From Streptomyces aurantiacus (GTDB lineage: Bacteria; Actinomycetota; Actinomycetes; Streptomycetales; Streptomycetaceae): a DNA stretch of 64,000 nt. The stretch covers positions 3,224,001 to 3,288,000 of the forward strand of contig NZ_CP114283.1 of NCBI RefSeq assembly GCF_027107535.1, written 5' to 3'. Position numbers and translations under genes: made by a program. Shown here one piece after another: positions 15,595-23,178 of this stretch; the stretch's first letter is position 1; each line of letters opens with the position of its first letter. The notes under the pieces were generated by a model that saw only the letters and a list, made by a program, of their open reading frames with translations, did not search any database and was not told the DNA's origin.

Positions 15595-16754
15595 GACAGC
15601 AGGTGCTTGACGTCCTGCGCCTGCTCGACGCGACCCCCGCGCCACGTGGCGCGGAACGGACGGCGGCGCACCGGCTGCGCGCCTGGTGCGCCGACCGGTG
15701 GCCGCACGTCGAGTGGCAGGTGGTGGAGCACGGCCCCGCGGGCGGCAGCCTGATCGCCACGCACGGGGCCGGGCCGCTGCTGTACTCCCATCTCGACACG
15801 TCGCTGGACGACGGCGGGGCGCACAACCCGCTTGTCACCGGCAACGCCGCGCCCGTCGCTCCGCTCGCCGTGGACGGCGACGTGGTGACCGGCTTCGGTC
15901 TCGGGGTCGCCCGCGCGCCGATGGCGGCCGCACTGGTCGCGTTCGCCGAGGCGGGCGCCGGACGGCTGCTGCTCGCGGGCTCCGGTACGCACCGCCGCGC
16001 CGGCGGGACCACAGGGCTGGAGGCCTACGCCGACTCGTACCCACTGCCGCGGTCGGCGATCGTCGCCAAGTGCGGCCCGCCCACCCTGCTGTGGCACGAG
16101 CCGGGCGCGTTCTACCTGACGGTCACGGTGACCGGCCGCTCCGGGGCGGCGATGGCGGCGGAGTCCGCCACGCCCCCCGGGGGAGTCGTAGCCGGGGCCG
16201 GCGTCGTCCTGGAGGAGCTGGCCCGCTGGCGCACGGACTACCTGGCCGCCGACCCGCGCGAAGGGCAGACCGGCCGGGCGTGCGGTATCGGCGCGATCAG
16301 CGGCGGATGGCCGGACAAGCCGGACCTGTTGCCGGCCCAGCTGCGGATCGATCTCTACGTCGTCGCAGGTGACCGGGTCGAACCGACGGCGCTGGCGGCC
16401 GAGCTGGCCGACCGGCTGCGGGCACGTTGCGCGAAGTCGGCGCTGCGCGACTGCGCGGTCGAGGTGGAGGCCGAGCCGGTCACGGCAGCAGCGGCGACGC
16501 CGGCCGACGCCCCGGTGGTGACGGCCGCGCGGGCGGCCTGGCTCGACGAGTTCGGTGAGCAGCCGCCGCCGGTCACCGGCTGGACGGGATCGACCGACGG
16601 CGTCGTACTGCGCGCCCGCGGCGTGGAGACCGTGCGCCTCGGCCCGCAGGCGAAGCCGGCCGCCGACGATCCCCGTCGAGACGCCCTGTCGTTGGGGCAG
16701 CTGACCGCCTACGCGCGCGTCTACCGCCGGCTGTTGACCGAACTGCCGGCGTAG
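15591..16754 (+). CDS. M20-family peptidase/deacylase-like protein with altered metal site
   Basis: This is a 387-residue protein. The TTG start overlaps the previous stop (TTGA); GTG 15603 is an alternative. The N-terminal [11 protein letters not shown] holds the His-x-Asp pair of M20 enzymes such as ArgE, DapE and aminoacylases, and the C-terminal part resembles the M20 dimerisation and closing domain ([21 protein letters not shown]). The middle motifs are changed. The usual bridging Asp (DMKGG-like) is read as [11 protein letters not shown], and the catalytic Glu-Glu appears as [11 protein letters not shown]. It may be a divergent hydrolase with substitute ligands (His-Arg) or an inactive binding protein. 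Its place in the Rieske operon ties it to the same substrate. Confidence 0.7.
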   Translation: MRQQVLDVLRLLDATPAPRGAERTAAHRLRAWCADRWPHVEWQVVEHGPAGGSLIATHGAGPLLYSHLDTSLDDGGAHNPLVTGNAAPVAPLAVDGDVVTGFGLGVARAPMAAALVAFAEAGAGRLLLAGSGTHRRAGGTTGLEAYADSYPLPRSAIVAKCGPPTLLWHEPGAFYLTVTVTGRSGAAMAAESATPPGGVVAGAGVVLEELARWRTDYLAADPREGQTGRACGIGAISGGWPDKPDLLPAQLRIDLYVVAGDRVEPTALAAELADRLRARCAKSALRDCAVEVEAEPVTAAAATPADAPVVTAARAAWLDEFGEQPPPVTGWTGSTDGVVLRARGVETVRLGPQAKPAADDPRRDALSLGQLTAYARVYRRLLTELPA

Positions 16755-16790
16755 CGCCCCGGATCCCGGCGCCGACCGGACCTTTCATCT

Positions 16791-16847
16791 CACTCAGCGA
16801 ACAATTACTCAGCGAACAACCACTGAGCGAACAACCAATCAGCGCAG
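16791..16847. repeat. Four 15-bp tandem direct repeats ahead of the CoA transferase
   Basis: CACTCAGCGAACAAT, TACTCAGCGAACAAC, CACTGAGCGAACAAC and a partial CAATCAGCGCAG follow head to tail with an exact 15-bp period from 16791. The array lies between the M20-like stop (16754) and the CoA-transferase start. Iterated sites of this type usually bind a regulator side by side; the sequence is unlike the main island operator. Confidence 0.75.
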
Positions 16848-16862
16848 GGCGCTTCGCCCTGC
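16844..16862 (+). promoter_or_regulatory. Hairpin in the CoA-transferase leader
   Basis: GCAGGGCG, CTT loop, CGCCCTGC: a perfect 8-bp stem directly after the tandem repeats and 18 bases before the ATG at 16881. No T-tract follows on the plus strand and AGAAAAG follows the stem, so it could either weakly terminate the upstream operon or shape the leader. Confidence 0.45.
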
Positions 16863-16880
16863 AGAAAAGTGGGCGGGCGG

Positions 16881-17651
16881 ATGGACAAGGTGGTCGCTTC
16901 CGCGGCCGAGGCGGTGGCGGACGTCCCGGACGGGGCGTCCCTCGCCGTCGGCGGCTTCGGACTCAGCGGAATCCCGGGGGCCCTGATCCAGGCCCTGCAC
17001 GACGCCGGCGTCACGGAACTCGACGTCGTCTCCAACAACTGCGGGGCGGGGGAATCCGGCCTCGCAGTGCTCCTCGCCTCGGGCCGGATAGCCCGGGTCA
17101 CCGGCAGCTACATCGGCGGCAACAAGGAGTTCGCCCGCCAGTACCTGGGCGGCGAGATCGAGCTGGAGCTGATCCCGCAGGGCACCCTCGCCGAGCGGCT
17201 GCGGGCCGGGGGCTGCGGCATCCCGGCCTTCTACACCCCGGCCGGGGTCGGCACCCAGGTCGCCGACGGCGGGCTGCCCTGGCGCTACGACGGCGGGGGC
17301 GGCGTCGCCGTCGCCTCACCGGCCAAGGAGGTCCGCGACTTCGACGGCGCCGCCCACGTCCTGGAACGTGGGATCACCACCGACTTCGCCCTGGTGCGGG
17401 CGGCGAAGGGCGACCGGCACGGCAACCTCGTGTTCAACAAGTCCGCCCGCAACTTCAACCCCCTCGCCGCCATGGCCGGCCGTATCACGATCGCCGAGGT
17501 GGAGGAGCTCGTCGAACCGGGCGCGATCGATCCCGACCACGTCCATCTGCCGGGCATCTTCGTCCAGCGCGTGGTGGTCCTCAGCCCCGAGCAGGCCGCC
17601 GACAAGAAGATCGAGAACCTCACGGTGACGCCCAGGGAGGTGCGGGTCTGA
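16881..17651 (+). CDS. 3-oxoacid/3-oxoadipate CoA-transferase subunit A
   Basis: This is a 256-residue class I CoA-transferase alpha subunit. It shows the [16 protein letters not shown] coenzyme A loop near residues 28-43, [17 protein letters not shown], and [19 protein letters not shown], all standard for ScoA/PcaI. It transfers CoA from succinyl-CoA to a 3-oxo acid such as acetoacetate or 3-oxoadipate. ATG 16881 is preferred to GTG 16869 because homologues begin MDKVV. It overlaps subunit B by one base. A thiolase relic follows subunit B, recalling pcaI-pcaJ-pcaF order, which favours 3-oxoadipate or a similar ring-derived 3-oxo acid as substrate. Regulation may run through the 15-bp repeat array. 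Confidence 0.88.
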   Translation: MDKVVASAAEAVADVPDGASLAVGGFGLSGIPGALIQALHDAGVTELDVVSNNCGAGESGLAVLLASGRIARVTGSYIGGNKEFARQYLGGEIELELIPQGTLAERLRAGGCGIPAFYTPAGVGTQVADGGLPWRYDGGGGVAVASPAKEVRDFDGAAHVLERGITTDFALVRAAKGDRHGNLVFNKSARNFNPLAAMAGRITIAEVEELVEPGAIDPDHVHLPGIFVQRVVVLSPEQAADKKIENLTVTPREVRV

Positions 17652-18298
17652 TGGCCTGGACACGGGACGAGATGTCCGCCCGCGCGGCCCGCGAGCTGCG
17701 CGACGGCGAGTACGTCAACCTGGGCATCGGGCTGCCGACGCTGATCCCCAACCACCTGCCCGAGGGTGTCCACGTCGTGCTGGAGTCGGAGAACGGCATC
17801 CTCGGCACCGGTCGTTTCCCGTACGAGGACGAGGTCGACCCGGACCTGATCAACGCGGGCAAGGAGACCGTCACCGTCCTGCCGGGCGCGGCCTACTTCG
17901 ACTCCGCGCTGTCGTTCGGCATGATCCGCGGCGGCCACATCGACGCGGCCGTGCTCGGCGCCATGCAGGTCTCCGAACGGGGCGACCTCGCCAACTGGGC
18001 GATCCCCGGCAGGATGGTGACCGGTATCGGCGGAGCCATGGACCTCGTGCACGGTGCCCGCCGAGTGATCGTCACCATGACCCACACCGCCAAGGACGGC
18101 ACCCCGAAGATCGTGCGGGAGTGCGATCTGCCGCTCACCGGAAAGGGCTGCGTGGAGCGGATCATCACCGACCTCGGCGTCCTCGACGTCACCGACGACG
18201 GCCTTCTCCTCGTCGAGACCGCCCCCGGCGTCACCGCCGAGGAGATCACCGTGAAGACGGCGGCGAATGTGCTCATCCCTTATGGAACCCGCTCGTAG
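17651..18298 (+). CDS. 3-oxoacid/3-oxoadipate CoA-transferase subunit B
   Basis: This is a 215-residue class I CoA-transferase beta subunit. The catalytic Glu is in LESENGILG (about residues 45-53), with [17 protein letters not shown] before it and [14 protein letters not shown] and [12 protein letters not shown] after it, all typical of ScoB/PcaJ. The ATG overlaps the stop of subunit A (TGATG), so the two chains are made in equal amounts for the active heterotetramer. The thiolase that should complete the step to acyl-CoA and acetyl- or succinyl-CoA is present only as a relic downstream, so thiolysis must be supplied from elsewhere. Confidence 0.9.
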   Translation: MAWTRDEMSARAARELRDGEYVNLGIGLPTLIPNHLPEGVHVVLESENGILGTGRFPYEDEVDPDLINAGKETVTVLPGAAYFDSALSFGMIRGGHIDAAVLGAMQVSERGDLANWAIPGRMVTGIGGAMDLVHGARRVIVTMTHTAKDGTPKIVRECDLPLTGKGCVERIITDLGVLDVTDDGLLLVETAPGVTAEEITVKTAANVLIPYGTRS

Positions 18299-18343
18299 CC
18301 GGCCCTCCGTGGCGCGTACGACCTGGCAGCACGCCCGTGCTGC

Positions 18344-18442
18344 CTGCCGGTCACCGTTCCCGGAGCGAACGTCGAGGGGCTGTGCGCGTCGGGCCTGGAG
18401 GCCGTGCTCAGGGCCCGACGCGCCGTCGCCGTCGGTGAGGGC
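18344..18442 (+). pseudogene. Thiolase fragment around the active-site cysteine
   Basis: One frame reads LPVTVPGANVEGLCASGLEA and goes on VLRARRAVAVGEG. This is the thiolase nucleophile region (families read VPGVTVNRLCGSGLEAV...A.AIAVGEA). Only about 33 codons remain, and neither the N-terminal nor the two C-terminal thiolase motifs occur nearby. Its place 45 bp after the CoA-transferase B subunit matches pcaIJF-type order, so a pathway thiolase was once here. Confidence 0.7.
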
Positions 18443-18646
18443 ACCCCGAACTCGTCGCCGACCGGGATCAAGGCCGTACACACGGCCCAGGTCCGTCGGC
18501 GACCGGTGTATGTCGCCCCGCTCGCGCCCGGATCCAGGCCCCGGCGTGTGGAGATCACCGGCCCGTCGGCCGTGAGCCGACGGGCCGCTCGACGTGCTCG
18601 ACTCGGCTGCGTGGGCGCGCTCGTGGACCTCTTGGCTGTGGAAAAC

Positions 18647-18685
18647 GACCGCCGCAGCCATGGGGTCGCTATGGCTGCGGCGGTC
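18647..18685 (-). terminator. Intrinsic terminator of the TauD-like gene
   Basis: A perfect 15-bp stem (18647-18661 with 18671-18685) and a 9-nt loop is followed on the minus strand by GTTTTC. It lies 92 bases after the stop of the minus-strand dioxygenase and faces the CoA-transferase relic from the other side. Confidence 0.75.
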
Positions 18686-18777
18686 GGTACTTCTCCAGGG
18701 CGGCACCCCGACGGTCAGCGGCGCTGGTCGAGCGACCGCTGTCCGAGAGGCGCGGCCCTCACCGGGAGGGCGAGGCG

Positions 18778-19851
18778 TCACACACCCCAGTCGTCATTGA
18801 CGGTGACGGCGTCGGTGATGCCGAACCGGCCGCCGGGCACCAGGGGGGTGGCGGGCTCACCCATCACGACGACATGCTTGCCGAACCGGGGCGCCAGCGG
18901 TCGGCCGACGTCGCGCTTGAGCCACAGACGCAGCAGGTGTCGGCGACGCTCCGGTTCCGGGTGGTCGATGTAGCTGGTGCGCGAGTGCAGTGCGGCGTAG
19001 TTGAGCAGCCACTGCACGTCCCCCGGCTGGAAGTCCATGTCGATCGGCAGGCCGGGTTCCTGCGAGATCTCGTCGAAGAGGCTGATGGCTGCGGCCTGGT
19101 CGGGCGTCAGTTGGGGGACGCCGGGGTACTCCTGGGCGCTGAAGATCATCGAGTTGCCCGCGTAGGTGCTGAAGACGCCGTCGACGTGGCTGATGATCGG
19201 CGAGGTGTACGTGAGTTCCGGGGAGTCGGGGTCCTGACGCCGCCAGTCCCAGTGGTAGGTGTCGAAGAGCCGCGCGGCGAGGTCCGGCCGGCGGCGCAGC
19301 ATCTCGTTGTAGATCGTGGTGCCGCTGACCAGGCTGGAGGCTCCGCCCTCCTTGGCGCCGCGCAGGCACATGAGGGCGACGACGTCGGAGCTGTCCGAGT
19401 GGAACGGGAGTCGGTCGCGTACGCGGGAGGGCAGCGCGCCCTCGTCGGACAGCGTCATGTTCGACGTGGCGACCACGTGGTCGAGCAGGTCGCCCCGCTG
19501 GTTCTGCCCGATCGGCTGGCCGAGGTGCAGGCCCATGACGAAGAAGATGGCCGCGGCCATGGGGTCGCCGTACTCCTCGGTGCGCAACCCGCGCACCAGG
19601 ACGAAGCCCCGGCCGGCGTCCATCTGGCGGGCGCACTCGTCGTTCAGGGCGCGACAGGCGTCGAAGGGGTAGTCGGCGGCGGTGACGGTGCGCAGGTCGG
19701 GGTCGTCGGCGACGAAGCGCCGTCCCAGGTCTTCCAGCTCGGTGCGCTCGGCGTCGCTGAGTACATAGATCCAGTCAGTGGACTTCGACAGCTCGTCGCC
19801 GCGCCAGGCGGACGGCCCGGAGATCGGCTGAAGGCCGACAGTGGTGGTCAC
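18778..19851 (-). CDS. TauD/TfdA-like Fe(II)/2-oxoglutarate-dependent dioxygenase
   Basis: This is a 357-residue jelly-roll dioxygenase. The iron site is His-x-Asp in LPFHSDSSD (about residues 148-152) with the distal His in AALHSRTSY (about 293). Arg in RRRHLLRLWL (about 305) would bind 2-oxoglutarate. RGFVLVRGL is the usual N-terminal strand of the TauD/TfdA family. It would hydroxylate or dealkylate a substrate (ether, sulfonate or N-methyl cleavage in known members). A promoter with operator C lies about 280 bases upstream, ahead of a small frame, so it belongs to the island regulon. A terminator follows. Confidence 0.88.
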   Translation of the reverse strand: MTTTVGLQPISGPSAWRGDELSKSTDWIYVLSDAERTELEDLGRRFVADDPDLRTVTAADYPFDACRALNDECARQMDAGRGFVLVRGLRTEEYGDPMAAAIFFVMGLHLGQPIGQNQRGDLLDHVVATSNMTLSDEGALPSRVRDRLPFHSDSSDVVALMCLRGAKEGGASSLVSGTTIYNEMLRRRPDLAARLFDTYHWDWRRQDPDSPELTYTSPIISHVDGVFSTYAGNSMIFSAQEYPGVPQLTPDQAAAISLFDEISQEPGLPIDMDFQPGDVQWLLNYAALHSRTSYIDHPEPERRRHLLRLWLKRDVGRPLAPRFGKHVVVMGEPATPLVPGGRFGITDAVTVNDDWGV

Positions 19852-19957
19852 GATGATGCGCTCCTCGAAAATGTGATGGCAAAGCCCGTCGGTGACGACA
19901 CGACGGACGACGAACGTTCGGTGTGGCGGGGGCTCGTCGCACGGCGACGAACCGCGC

Positions 19958-20098
19958 TCAGAAGGGAGTCTGAGGCTCGCCGACAGCCGTGCCGGGGCGC
20001 AGTCCCTCCCGGGGAGGGAAGTAGCTGAGCGGCTCGTCGTAGGTCCGGCGGCCGGCGCATGACACGAGCAGGACGCCGATCAGAGCGACTGGCCTCAT
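19958..20098 (-). CDS. Possible 46-residue leader protein of the TauD-like operon
   Basis: Signals line up: promoter 20157-20129, predicted start of transcription near 20122, AAAGGA at 20114-20109, then ATG at 20098. The product begins MRPVALIGVLLVSCAGRRTY, a short hydrophobic stretch ending in a cysteine, and continues DEPLSYFPPREGLRPG to PQTPF. I recognise no family. It stops 106 bases before the dioxygenase start. As with the small frame ahead of the flavin reductase, a short gene follows an island operator. It could be a real small membrane or lipid-anchored peptide or a regulatory leader. Confidence 0.4.
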   Translation of the reverse strand: MRPVALIGVLLVSCAGRRTYDEPLSYFPPREGLRPGTAVGEPQTPF

Positions 20099-20128
20099 GC
20101 TGGTCCCGTCCTTTCGAGAAGTACCTCA

Positions 20129-20176
20129 ACCATAGGAGACGTCTGGGTCGGGGTCAATATGCGAGACATCGTCTCG
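20129..20176 (-). promoter_or_regulatory. Promoter with island operator site C (TauD-like operon)
   Basis: On the minus strand, TTGACC (20157-20152) and TATGGT (20134-20129) are 17 bp apart. TATGCGAGACATCGTCTCG (20158-20176) abuts the -35 and contains the best palindrome of the set, CGAGAC-ATC-GTCTCG read as CGAGAC/GTCTCG arms. The layout (operator, ATATTGAC) is the same as at site E. Confidence 0.72.
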
Positions 20177-20786
20177 TGATGCATTACGCCAAGGTGAATG
20201 GGTGCCCGCGTGGAGCCTGCAGGGTGGTAGGGCGGCCGGCCCCCGCTCTACCAGGCCCTCTACGCGCTCCAGGACGCCCCCGCCCCGGACCTCGAACTCC
20301 CCGGCCTGCGCACCGCGTTCCTGCGCCAGCCCTACCCGGAACTGCCTCACCACGCCACCGAGCGACTCCTGGGGCGACCTGGCGGCAGCCGGATTCGTGC
20401 GCAAGCCCAACATGCAGACATGGAAGGCCAAATTCGACACCAGTGAGGAGGACTTCCTGTCCGGCCTCTCAAAGAAGCGGCGGCGCTACATCCGGACATG
20501 GCGCAAGAAGGCGGAGGGTGAACTGGAAATCGCCATCCACGATCAAGTGGACCCGGGCTGCTGGACGCGTTCCTGGGCCTGTACGTTCAGCAGATCGAGA
20601 CGATGCGGTACCGCGTCGCCATCGCGGTCCAGCAACGCGCACGTCTCCTCGGCGGCCAGGAGTAGTTCGGGTCTTTGCTCACCAGAACGGCGCGCTGGTC
20701 GGCGGCTGCATCGTCCGCGAGAGTCCTGGCCAAGGCGTGATCCGCATCCGTTTCTCCGCAGTACCCTCCCAGTTAGTGCCTAGGCA

Positions 20787-21871
20787 CTACTGACGTTGTC
20801 GCCGTGGTGTCGTCAAGGTGAGGCCGGTTTCGGCGAGGCATCCGTTGATGAGGTTGCTGCGGTACTGGATCTGGCGCAGACCGCGTCGGAGCGTGCTGAT
20901 GAGGTGGTCGGGGTCGGTGAAGGCGGTGTTGGCCTGGCTGCTGCGGCGCAGCAGGGACCAGATGCCCTCGACGGGGTTGAGGTCGGGTGCGTAGGCCGGC
21001 AGGAAGTAGCAGGTGATCCAGTCGCGGGCGTCGATGAACTCCCGTAGTCGGCGGTCCTTATGGACGTTGAGGTTGTCCCACACGAGCACAATGGGTGCAC
21101 CGAGCTGCTGGTGCGCGGCGATGAGCAGGTCGCGGTAGTCGGTCCAGGTGAAACTGCGTCTGCCGCCGCGCTTGTGATCGACGTGCCGTTTGGGACGGTA
21201 GATCAGCCGTGAGCGTTCGCCCTGCTTGTAGCAGGCCAGAGCGGCGAGAGAGAAGCGGCGCTGGGAGCGTCCCTTCACCCGGATGACGGGTGTGTGCCCG
21301 CGCCTGGCCCAGGTGCGGACGGTCGGCGGCGTCATCGAGAAGCCGGCTTCGTCTTCGAAGCACAGCCAGGCCCCAAGCGCCGCCACGGACCTTCCACCTG
21401 CGGCCAGGTCTCCTTCACCCAGCCCGCCACGGCCTCCTCGTCGCGCTCGACCGCCCGGCGGGCCGGGACCTGGTGGCTGAAGCCGTGCCGGTGCAGCATC
21501 CGTGCGATCGCCGACAGCGTCATGCTCTTGTGGAACCGGCGCCCGATCAGCGTCTTGATGCGCGTCAGCGTCCACGTCTGGTCCGGCCAGCCGTGCGCGA
21601 CCGGCCCCTTGGCGAGTTCCTGCTCGAGCACGGTGAACAGGGCCTCGCTCAGCTTGGGCCGTGACACCGGCCCGGCAGAGCGCAGCCCCTCGGCGCCTGC
21701 GTCGTGCCAGGCCCGGCGCCAGCGCTGCACCGAGCGCACACTCACCCGTAAGTCCTTGGCGACCTCGGCATTGGAGGCACCCGCAGCGAACAGCTCCGCG
21801 GCCTCCAGCCGGATCCGCTCGCGAAACCCCTGCCGTTCAGGCGTCAGCCCACCACCCTGCGGATATCTCAC
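20787..21871 (-). CDS. IS630-family DDE transposase in two overlapping frames
   Basis: The first frame (from 21871) encodes an N-terminal helix-turn-helix region: LFAAGASNAEVAKDLRVSVR, RWRRAWHDAGAEGLRS and the winged-helix part up to WVKETWPQVEG. The second frame carries the DDE_3 catalytic core: FEDEAGFSMTP (first Asp), VLVWDNLNVHKDRRL (second Asp) and YAPDLNPVEGIWS (Glu). The frames meet by a -1 shift in the GCTTGGGG stretch near 21390, where IS630 elements often use programmed frameshifting. If that shift works the enzyme is complete; otherwise it is a fresh inactivation. The TAG stop is partly formed by the TA target base pair. Confidence 0.8.
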
Positions 21872-21936
21872 ACAACAGGCATACCGCGACGATCACACAC
21901 CGTCAGCCCTCAACGACACCACGCCGTAATGGTCAG
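20790..21936 (-). mobile_element. IS630-family insertion sequence, 1147 bp, TA target duplication
   Basis: The element is bounded by TA on both sides (20788-20789 and 21937-21938). Its ends are imperfect inverted repeats: CTGACGTTGTCGCCGTGGTG on the left against CTGACCATTACGGCGTGGTG on the right, both followed by TCGT. It carries one transposase in two frames, read on the minus strand. A perfect palindrome AGTGCCTAGGCACT (20775-20788) abuts the left end and may be the preferred target. Confidence 0.85.
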
Positions 21937-22611
21937 TAACGCAGATTCAGCCTGGCACGCACCCTCTACCTGGCCGTGATGCAGATCGCCCGAGCCAAGG
22001 GATATCGCTGGATCAGTCTGGGCGACGACGCCAACCTCTTCGCCCACGTGGCCACCGCCGGCCTCCGTGAGTTCAAGGTCGGCATGGGATTCCACTGCGT
22101 GCCATCGCAGGATTTCCATGACCCCAAGGGCATTGACGAAGCTGATCTGATATTTGATCTGGCTCGGTTCACCGACCCCGTCGGCATACTCGGTTACGCC
22201 TCTTCCGACCCGGAGGACCGCTCGTTGCACGCACACGTGCAGTCCGACAGGCCGACGGATCTCCAGGTCTTCCAGCTTCCGTTCCTGGCCCCGCCAACCT
22301 TGATGGGTGCGGCTCTTGGCTCGTACAAGATTTCGTTGTGCGTTGATCGACCAAGGGTCGTCATCGACGGGTTGTCGGGGGACTCGCCTGGAGTGGGCGA
22401 CGAGAAGGACGCGTTTGCGGAGTAGTCGGATGCCGGCCCTGCCCGCCATCCCGCTCCGTGGGGCTGGATGCTGCTGCCACGGGAGCACCTTGGCCGAAGC
22501 CACCGGGCAGCCGATGAGCGGTCCGCGAGGGCTGGAGGCACGGTTCCTGGCAGCAGGTAGGACTGCCGACGCGGTCCGGAACGCATCCTGGCCCTCCGCT
22601 GACCTGCGGCG

Positions 22612-23110
22612 ATGGGGCTTTCTGCAAGCCCCCTCCGCCGCGTCTACGCCGATGGCAGAGACATCGAGGCGCGCGAGGCGATGCTGCTCGCCGCGACCCA
22701 GGCCGGCCTCGCCTTCTCCAACTCCAGCGTGGCGCTGGTGCACGGCATGAGCCGTCCGATCGGCGCTCACTTCCACGTCGCCCACGATCTGTCGAACGCG
22801 ATGCTCTTCCCCGCGGTGACCGCTTTTTCCGTGCCCGCCGCCGAGAGCCGGTACGCCGACTGCGCCCGTGCACTCGGAGCCGCCACCGACGGCGACCCCT
22901 TGGCCGCCGATAGGCTCGTGAAGGCGGTCCGAGCCCTGTGCAAGGATCTTGAGGTGCCCACCCCAAGAGCCCACGGCATCGACAAGCACGAGTGGTTCCG
23001 CCTGTCGCCCTTCATGGCAGAGCAGGCGCTCGCGTCCGGGTCCCCCGCCAACAACCCCGTTACCGACCGCGGACGAGATCCAGGATCTCTACGCCCAGAT
23101 CTACGCCTGA
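22612..23110 (+). pseudogene. C-terminal fragment of an iron-containing alcohol dehydrogenase
   Basis: About 165 residues match the C-terminal helical domain of Fe-type alcohol dehydrogenases. LVHGMSRPIGAHFHVAHDL supplies two of the iron-binding His, and SNAMLFPAVTAFSVPAAESR and EQALASGSPANNP follow. The N-terminal NAD-binding half is absent, and a frameshift after SPANNP moves the true end, TADEIQDLYAQIYA-stop, into another frame ending at 23110. It ends 68 bp before the hydrolase gene, so the pair was probably once an operon for a branched-chain alcohol or hydroxy acid route. It is not functional. Confidence 0.8.
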
Positions 23111-23178
23111 CACCCGGCGAGTGAGGAACCGTGATGGCCACGACAGCCAGGACCACGCGGAGTGCGAGGTGACGAGCC

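Larger units (their letters stand above)
20240..22425 (+). pseudogene. Acetyltransferase (FemAB/BioF2-like GNAT) gene split by an insertion sequence
   Basis: Before the element, pieces such as RKPNMQTWKAKFDTSEEDFL, SKKRRRYIRTWRKKAE and, in other frames, LLDAFLGLYVQQIETMRY and AHQNGALVGGCIVRES can be read. After the element ARTLYLAVMQIARAKGYRWI, SLGDDANLFAHVATAGL and GFHCVPSQDFHDPKG continue the same protein. The order and content match a peptidoglycan-bridge/BioF2-type acyltransferase with a GNAT fold. At least two frameshifts near 20370-20620 exist besides the insertion at 20789, so the gene was already decaying or has decayed since. No function remains. Confidence 0.75.
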
